Source of the DNA: Mactra quadrangularis
Lineage: Eukaryota; Mollusca; Bivalvia; Venerida; Mactridae
DNA length: 64,000 bases
Assembly (NCBI GenBank): GCA_025267735.1
Contig: CM046303.1
Coordinates: 40,313,380-40,377,379 of the forward strand
Reading direction: 5' to 3'
The notes under the pieces are model-generated. The model worked only from the letters and a program-made list of their open reading frames with translations. It ran no database searches and was not told where the DNA came from. The position numbers and the translations under genes were made by a program. Position 1 is the stretch's first letter. Each line of letters starts with the position of its first letter. Shown one piece after another: positions 57,582-64,000 of this stretch.

Positions 57582-58160
57582 AGAGACAACGCCATTAGAA
57601 TAACCTGGGATACCCGAAGTCAATTGTCCTCCTTGTTGTTTACCGCAACTCTGCCGAAGCCTCGCTTCCCCAGAGTGGTATGCAACTGGAGAAACGCCCG
57701 GCTCGCAGTAGTGTTCTATGGTTGTTGTTTGTGAATATTGTTGAGGCTGAGAGCCGTAATAAAGTTGCTGGCTTGGATCTCTTGTGTTAGATATGTGTCT
57801 ATAAATGAAACTATTGTAGAGTTTCTGTGGTTGCCAGCTTAATGTTGTACTAGTTGAATAATATGATTGTTGGTGAAACAACACTATGGGAAATACCTGG
57901 GAGGACCGAAGCCAACCCTCATTGTTGTTTACCGCAACTCTGTCGAAGCCTCGCTTCCCCAGAGTGGTATACAGCCGGAGAAACGCGCGGCTCGCAGTAT
58001 TGTTCCATAGTTGTTGTTTGTGAATATTGATAAGGCTGAGAGCCGAAACATAGTTGCTGGCTAGGGCCTGGAGCCGTGTTAGATATATACCTAAAACTAT
58101 TGTAGAGTTTTAGTGGTTGCCAGCGGAGTTTAATACTAGTTGAATAATGTGTTATGTTGA
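57582..58160. repeat. 289-bp tandem duplication inside the LTR
   Basis: Two diverged units, ~57582-57870 and ~57871-58160, share ACCGCAACTCTG(C/T)CGAAGCC, TCGCTTCCCCAGAGTGGTAT, GGAGAAACGC and ACTATTGTAGAGTTT, offset by 289 bp. They differ at many positions, so the duplication predates the insertion. The other LTR carries the same pair at 59702-60280. Confidence 0.88.
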
Positions 58161-59165
58161 AAGGCTGGAGACACTGAGGATTTTAGGTTGTGCTTTAGTG
58201 ATTATTTGTCGAAGAGCCAGTAATAGAGATTAGCTATTGGATATAGCATTGATTATTTTGGTGAGAAGCATTTGGTAGCTTGGCGTATTTTATACATCCC
58301 AAACCCACTTTATGTGTATGTTTCATACTGGTCATCGAAAATATTGTTTGTAACTCAGCGAAAGAGATGATCCACTCTTGTCGCTCGTCAACTTGATATA
58401 TGCACGAGCTTATGTATATATGATAGCTCATCTGTTTTGTAATCCCGTCATTTGTATATCAGTTCCCACCTCTTTGTAGTTTATTAGATAGATGACGGCT
58501 GCGAATGTTGTTCGGCCGTCCATAGATGATTTTAAGACGAGCTGATAGCTCAACTTCTGTAGCATATTTGGAATCATTCCTGTTTGTCCCATCTACTTAC
58601 ACTTTCTTTGCCAACATGATTGTATTGTCATGAATAGCTCGGCGACAGAGACAGGTAGCTCTGATCGCCCGTTCATTTGATAACAAGGACGAGCTTCGGA
58701 GAAGCTCTCGTCTATCATAGTTATCTATGTCATTTTGCAGTGTTTATAATTGTTCATGCATTTGTCTTCATTTGATTGTCTTATGTCGTTACTATATGTT
58801 GTATCATACTTAGTTTTGCCGTTTGTTGTATATGCATAGTTTGTTTGTCAACGATAGTTGATAATCTTGTATAATATTGTCTATTTAGCATCACTCTTGC
58901 TTCGTTGTCTTGTGTATATATTTGGTGATGTTGTTTAATGTGTATTACTTTTGATCTTTTATTGATATCATGCTTTGTGATGCTCTTCGTAATCATGTAT
59001 GGTATTGTATTTATAGATATATTGTATAGTTTCTGTTGTTAAATTTGTCTTATAGTTCATGCCTTGTACATATTCTTCTTTATTATTTTATTTTACCAAT
59101 CATTAAGCTAAGTAGCATGAGGAAAATACATTTATATATAGTTGACCGCTCGGATACACGTTACA

Positions 59166-59403
59166 AAATTGGTGGCAGCGGTGGGATTGAATTAACCTCT
59201 GTGTAGGTTATCTTCCCCACTAGTCATGATCATTGTCTTTATTTTCAATTTTCGTTTATCTAATGGCTTATCAACATTCTTGTTTAACTGTTGCGGTTCT
59301 GTCTATTTTATCTAAGTATATGTATGATGGTCAGAGCCTTGTCGTCTTGTGAAAAATTGTCAGATCGTTTAAGCGAGACGCTTAAAAACGGAGGAGAGGG
59401 TAA
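59166..59403 (+). other. 238-bp internal region with PBS and polypurine tract
   Basis: After a 4-bp spacer (AAAT), TGGTGGCAGCGGTGGGATT (59170-59188) is complementary to the 3' end of a metazoan tRNA-Leu including CCA. A purine-rich ACGGAGGAGAGGG (59388-59400) precedes the 3' LTR by three bases. The DNA in between is AT-rich; a 64-codon frame running from 59291 into the LTR has no recognised domain. Confidence 0.9.
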
Positions 59404-61285
59404 TGTGACGATTATTGGTACGGAGATACGGGTTTTAACATTGTCCAAAGTGAGGTCAGTTCATCTGGGTCAAAAGATGCATTAGTACGTCTTTGTTTTA
59501 AGACGCTCATTGAATATAGTTGTTACGAAGAGTATAAAAGGAGAAAATTAGTCAATTTTGATCAGTCTGCAGTTGGCAGCAGACTCGCACGTCCGACACT
59601 CTGAGCCCCAGAAATTAATTAATAAATATTTATCTACTTCCGGTTATATGTTTCACTGAAATTGTTAGTTGTTATAGTGGGTACGCGTATGTGATGGTTG
59701 GAGAGACAACGCCATTAGAATAACCTGGGATACCCGAAGTCAATTGTCCTCCTTGTTGTTTACCGCAACTCTGCCGAAGCCTCGCTTCCCCAGAGTGGTA
59801 TGCAACTGGAGAAACGCCCGGCTCGCAGTAGTGTTCTATGGTTGTTGTTTGTGAATATTGTTGAGGCTGAGAGCCGTAATAAAGTTGCTGGCTTGGATCT
59901 CTTGTGTTAGATATGTGTCTATAAATGAAACTATTGTAGAGTTTCTGTGGTTGCCAGCTTAATGTTGTACTAGTTGAATAATATGATTGTTGGTGAAACA
60001 ACACTATGGGAAATACCTGGGAGGACCGAAGCCAACCCTCATTGTTGTTTACCGCAACTCTGTCGAAGCCTCGCTTCCCCAGAGTGGTATACAGCCGGAG
60101 AAACGCGCGGCTCGCAGTATTGTTCCATAGTTGTTGTTTGTGAATATTGATAAGGCTGAGAGCCGAAACATAGTTGCTGGCTAGGGCCTGGAGCCGTGTT
60201 AGATATATACCTAAAACTATTGTAGAGTTTTAGTGGTTGCCAGCGGAGTTTAATACTAGTTGAATAATGTGTTATGTTGAAAGGCTGGAGACACTGAGGA
60301 TTTTAGGTTGTGCTTTAGTGATTATTTGTCGAAGAGCCAGTAATAGAGATTAGCTATTGGATATAGCATTGATTATTTTGGTGAGAAGCATTTGGTAGCT
60401 TGGCGTATTTTATACATCCCAAACCCACTTTATGTGTATGTTTCATACTGGTCATCGAAAATATTGTTTGTAACTCAGCGAAAGAGATGATCCACTCTTG
60501 TCGCTCGTCAACTTGATATATGCACGAGCTTATGTATATATGATAGCTCATCTGTTTTGTAATCCCGTCATTTGTATATCAGTTCCCACCTCTTTGTAGT
60601 TTATTAGATAGATGACGGCTGCGAATGTTGTTCGGCCGTCCATAGATGATTTTAAGACGAGCTGATAGCTCAACTTCTGTAGCATATTTGGAATCATTCC
60701 TGTTTGTCCCATCTACTTACACTTTCTTTGCCAACATGATTGTATTGTCATGAATAGCTCGGCGACAGAGACAGGTAGCTCTGATCGCCCGTTCATTTGA
60801 TAACAAGGACGAGCTTCGGAGAAGCTCTCGTCTATCATAGTTATCTATGTCATTTTGCAGTGTTTATAATTGTTCATGCATTTGTCTTCATTTGATTGTC
60901 TTATGTCGTTACTATATGTTGTATCATACTTAGTTTTGCCGTTTGTTGTATATGCATAGTTTGTTTGTCAACGATAGTTGATAATCTTGTATAATATTGT
61001 CTATTTAGCATCACTCTTGCTTCGTTGTCTTGTGTATATATTTGGTGATGTTGTTTAATGTGTATTACTTTTGATCTTTTATTGATATCATGCTTTGTGA
61101 TGCTCTTCGTAATCATGTATGGTATTGTATTTATAGATATATTGTATAGTTTCTGTTGTTAAATTTGTCTTATAGTTCATGCCTTGTACATATTCTTCTT
61201 TATTATTTTATTTTACCAATCATTAAGCTAAGTAGCATGAGGAAAATACATTTATATATAGTTGACCGCTCGGATACACGTTACA
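59404..61285 (+). repeat. 3' LTR
   Basis: Copy of the 5' LTR, with no difference found by eye. It is followed directly by the TTAT target duplication and then TATCGAGCG flank. Confidence 0.95.
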
Positions 61286-61289
61286 TTAT

Positions 61290-62260
61290 CGAGCGTTTAT
61301 TTTTTGACAATTTGTAGCCAGTGAACAATTTTATATTAAATATTTAAGCCTGGGTGTGTGTACACGTGTTATGACGTCATTGCTCGCCATACAACTCACG
61401 CAATGTCGGCCTTTCTTAGATGTTCAGCAATCTATCATTGCCGCGTCTTGCTAACGACACACAAAGAAGATCACTAATTAAAATTGAGTAGTAACAGATA
61501 TAATCAAGTTGTTAACAACTTTATGTCCGACCGGCATTTTTCTGAAGTGCGTGGAGTGATTAATTTTAGTTATTAAGAGTATGCTTTAAAATTGAGTATA
61601 AACATATCGATCAACTAAAAACGAAATTGAATAAATATAGGAATATAAAAGATGTTTCGGTTTTTTAATATTTAACCCTTTACTGGTTGCGACATGTGTG
61701 AAAAGTAGCCTTTTTTTCACCATTACGCGCTAAGGCTATTTCAAGATGCTCTAATTTCATTACTAATTATCATACAGTTATGCAACTTGGCCAAGTTCAC
61801 GGTGTATAAACGACTGTACGACATCAGTGATTGCGATTGGTAGTGAATTTATACAGAAGTACAATTTATTAGTTTTTATTGGGATAACAAATCTTCTGGT
61901 ACATAGACAGATTTTCAAAATAAACCTTAGCTCGTGATAAACTATTTGCAGCAGTTTTGCTGATTCCATATCGTTCTTTTATAGTAAAAACGTTAACAAT
62001 CACTTCCAAATCACGAACTATTTTGCTTTGTTGACATCCCTAGCTTGTCTTGTAAACTCGATTTCGAGAAAACAAATCACATTCATGTTATTGTATGAAG
62101 ACTTTTTTGGTATAAAATAAATTATTTACTGTATTATATCAATAATTTATCAGAATGTTGAATGCAACTATGTGTAAACTTGACGTTTATGTCATGAGCA
62201 TTCGCCGACATACTGTACGACTTCGACAAATGATTGTGTACGACTACTAACGATTTTATG
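61290..62260. other. Intergenic stretch right of the LTR element
   Basis: AT-rich DNA with no gene or repeat I can support. A 63-codon minus frame at 61778-61969 has no domain. Confidence 0.35.
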
Positions 62261-63348
62261 TAAAGCCCGTGTCACACAGGCAAAAAATTTGACCGCGAGT
62301 TTTTGCGAGATTCAACTCGCAGCAACTCGGCTGGTATCGTGTAGATCTCGCACTGATGTCGATGCATCTCTCCACATGTCGCAGCGTCTTGGCTTGTCGC
62401 AGCGACAATTTTAAACCGTTTAAAATTCTCGCGGTGGGTCGCCGAACTTTTTATCTCGTGTAGATGTCGGGAGGATGTCGTATGCGTGTCGTGAAAACTC
62501 GTACTCGTGTCGTAGTAATGTCGTCACATGTCGCCGTGAAATCTACCACCGCGATATGTGCGTGAGTCTTTGCGAGTTTCTGCAACATCTTCAGTTTGCG
62601 CGACCTCCTTGCGACAATCACACGACATTATCGCGAGTTAAATATTCTTCGGAAGAAATCTGTCAACATTCATTTCGATGAACATCTCTGGATGTTAACG
62701 CAGAAAGTTGGTAAACGATTTTTTGTCTTCCATTTTAAGCTCACGCATCAGACGGTCAGTATGTCCAAAGCCAACCCTTCTCATAATCCATGGTCTAACC
62801 CAACACTGTCGGCGCGCTCTGCCAATACTACCTCTTGTTAAACGATTTTAAATCAATCTTGATATTTCAAGTTCATCATCGGCATCTTCTTCATCAACAT
62901 GCGCCATCAATGCCACCAGTCTGATCATCCTGCATGTCTTTCACCTTTTGGTGCTCTTTGCTTGCTATTTATACAGCCTTCGCAAGATGTCTTGTCATCT
63001 AAAATGTGTGTCGCACTACTCTCTCCACGGATCGCAATGAACTCGTTAACATGTCGCGTTTAAATCGGAATAAATCGTCGAAACTCGTAGAAGCTCGTAC
63101 GAATGTCGTTAGATGTCGAGAGAATATCATGTACATGTCGCTCGTATGTCGATCGCTATAAATCGTCGCTGACCGTCGATGATCGTGGACGTCTCGTGTG
63201 AGTGTCGTACAACACTCGAGCAGATGTCGTGCAAGACTCTTTATAAACAAATGTCGTGACAACTCTTTCATTTTGGCAATGAGATTTAACTCGCCCATCG
63301 TCGCGGAAACTCGCAGTACCAACTCGCGAATATGTGACACGGGCTTTA
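62261..63348. mobile_element. 1.09-kb TIR element packed with TGTCG/CTCGC words
   Basis: The left end TAAAGCCCGTGTCACA is an exact inverted repeat of the right end TGTGACACGGGCTTTA. Both flanks of the interior (62290-62660 and 63000-63330) are dense in short words such as TGTCG, TCGTGT, ACTCGC and GCGAG in both orientations. The centre (~62680-62990) has ordinary composition. A 113-codon minus frame at 62999-63340 and two plus frames lie in the word-rich DNA and look like by-products. No transposase is recognised. Confidence 0.78.
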
Positions 63349-64000
63349 AAGTATTGTACGACTTCGTTTGATTTAATTGTGTGATTTAATATGATATTAT
63401 TGCGTTTTAAGAGTTAAGTCATGTACCACTAGCTTAAGCAATGCATAATTCATAAAACAGGTTATATTTAACTTAATTGTACTTTTGTACCCTTTGTTTG
63501 TGCCCACCTAATTAAAGTATACAGTGTCTAAAACTGATTTTACAGACAAAATATGACCAAACATCAGTTTTTCCTAAGGTACACAATTTCATAGGTTTGA
63601 AGGAATTTTTTTTCAGTATTCTGCTATGGGGGGTAAAATTTTGTTTACTTTGGTACTCATCAATTGAATGAAATGCCTTGAAATAATGGTATTGGTAGTT
63701 ATTCACTTTTGCTGACACTTATTTTCAAGAAGAAAAGTGATAAAGTGACTAACAATTGAACAGAGGGTTGAGTGTGCGGCCAAGTTCCAGCAAAGGGAGC
63801 TTGTTGTCAAGTTTGCCGAAGAAAGGGAGTAACAAGGTGAGGTTTTGCTTAGTATTTTCTTTCTTCTTTCACTTTCATTGTTGTTTTGACCTTAAAAAAT
63901 CTTCGTAAACGGATGTCTAGTAGGGCGTTGTTGACCAGGATAAGCGAGTATGCAAGCAGAAATTTGATTGGGTTATTATCAGATTGAACCTGAAACTTAG
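63349..64000. other. Right edge, no gene recognised
   Basis: AT-rich DNA. A G-rich patch GGTTGAGTGTGCGGCC near 63766-63781 is followed by AAGAAAGGGAGTAACAAGGT and then GAGGTTTTG; it could be an exon border but nothing supports it. Confidence 0.3.

Larger units (their letters stand above)
57284..59165 (+). repeat. 5' LTR
   Basis: It starts TGTGACGATTATTGG and ends GGATACACGTTACA. Every part I compared with the 3' LTR at an offset of 2,120 bp is identical, including three minus-strand open frames of 110, 65 and 71 codons. These frames are carried unchanged in both LTRs but lack start context or domains. Confidence 0.95.
57284..61285 (+). mobile_element. Non-autonomous LTR retrotransposon, complete ends
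   Basis: The element has the full signature of an LTR insertion. Direct LTRs at 57284-59165 and 59404-61285 (1,882 bp each) begin TGTGACG and end CGTTACA. It is flanked by TTAT on both sides (57280-57283 and 61286-61289). A primer-binding site complementary to tRNA-Leu lies just inside the left LTR and a polypurine tract just before the right LTR. The internal region is only 238 bp and encodes no gag, protease, RT or integrase, so it depends on proteins in trans. The 4-bp duplication and tRNA primer fit the Ty3/gypsy (metavirus-like) group, but with no coding region the group is inference. Confidence 0.93.

Noticed and set aside
57284..61285. Assembly artefact or plain segmental duplication
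   Set aside because: TG/CA ends, a primer site after the first copy, a polypurine tract before the second and matching 4-bp flanks together require an LTR insertion.
62999..63340. 113-codon minus-strand protein
   Set aside because: It lies in DNA saturated with short CG-rich words, has no recognised domain, and overlaps the element's terminal repeat.

Overview
This is an AT-rich, repeat-laden stretch of animal nuclear DNA. It has long introns with GT-AG borders, tRNA-derived SINEs, LINE relics, many terminal-inverted-repeat (TIR) elements, minisatellites and one complete LTR element. Two repeats resemble repeats I associate with bivalve genomes: a ~145-bp unit built around AGGTCA-like half-sites, and a SINE whose tail carries CGTTAAACCCAACAAAC. 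A bivalve mollusc is therefore my best guess, but it is inference. I see no bacterial operon, CRISPR array, rRNA gene or free-standing tRNA gene.

The only cellular protein-coding genes I can support are two tandem, same-strand paralogues of the SLC43A3-like branch of solute carrier family 43 (12-TM major facilitator carriers; mammalian SLC43A3 is a purine nucleobase transporter). Copy A enters from the left edge, and only its last three coding exons are present (770-959, 1996-2116, 2527-2628). Copy B is complete in coding sequence: ten exons from 23985 to 38918, 1,569 nt of CDS, 522 residues. The exons shared by A and B have lengths 190/190, 121/121 and 102/99, with identical intron phases, while the proteins are only about half identical. 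This is an old tandem duplication.

Layout. 1-560: 24-bp satellite. 770-3700: end of copy A with an intronic SINE and a 29-bp satellite just after the stop. 4-12.3 kb: hAT, fold-back and other TIR elements, a ~145-bp array carrying nuclear-receptor-type half-sites, a full-length SINE, and a Tc1/mariner-type MITE. 12.5-15.5 kb: 33-bp satellite. 17.5-19.0 kb: 25-bp satellite abutting a decayed LINE (19.0-19.9 kb). 20-23.9 kb: a 34-bp perfect hairpin and further MITEs. 23.98-39.4 kb: copy B, whose introns hold a LINE nested in a hAT MITE, two copies of a ~400-bp MITE, and a ten-unit 81-bp minisatellite that repeats the 3' splice site of its own exon 7. 39.6-43.3 kb: a palindromic MITE, a mollusc-type tandem repeat, a 5'-truncated LINE on the minus strand, and an inverted copy of the 10.5-kb element. 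43.9-44.0 kb: Tc1-type transposase relic. 45.2-48.8 kb: a decayed array that alternates splice-donor-like and acceptor-like junctions. 49.5-52.4 kb: three hairpin repeats and a segmental duplication. 57.28-61.29 kb: an LTR element with two apparently identical 1,882-bp LTRs, a tRNA-Leu-type primer site, a polypurine tract, a 4-bp target duplication and only 238 bp of internal DNA. 62.26-63.35 kb: a 1.09-kb TIR element packed with TGTCG/CTCGC words.

Only the carrier genes suggest a cellular function. The main interest is structural: a splice-site-bearing minisatellite inside copy B, the splice-mimic array, the nuclear-receptor-site array and the minimal LTR element.
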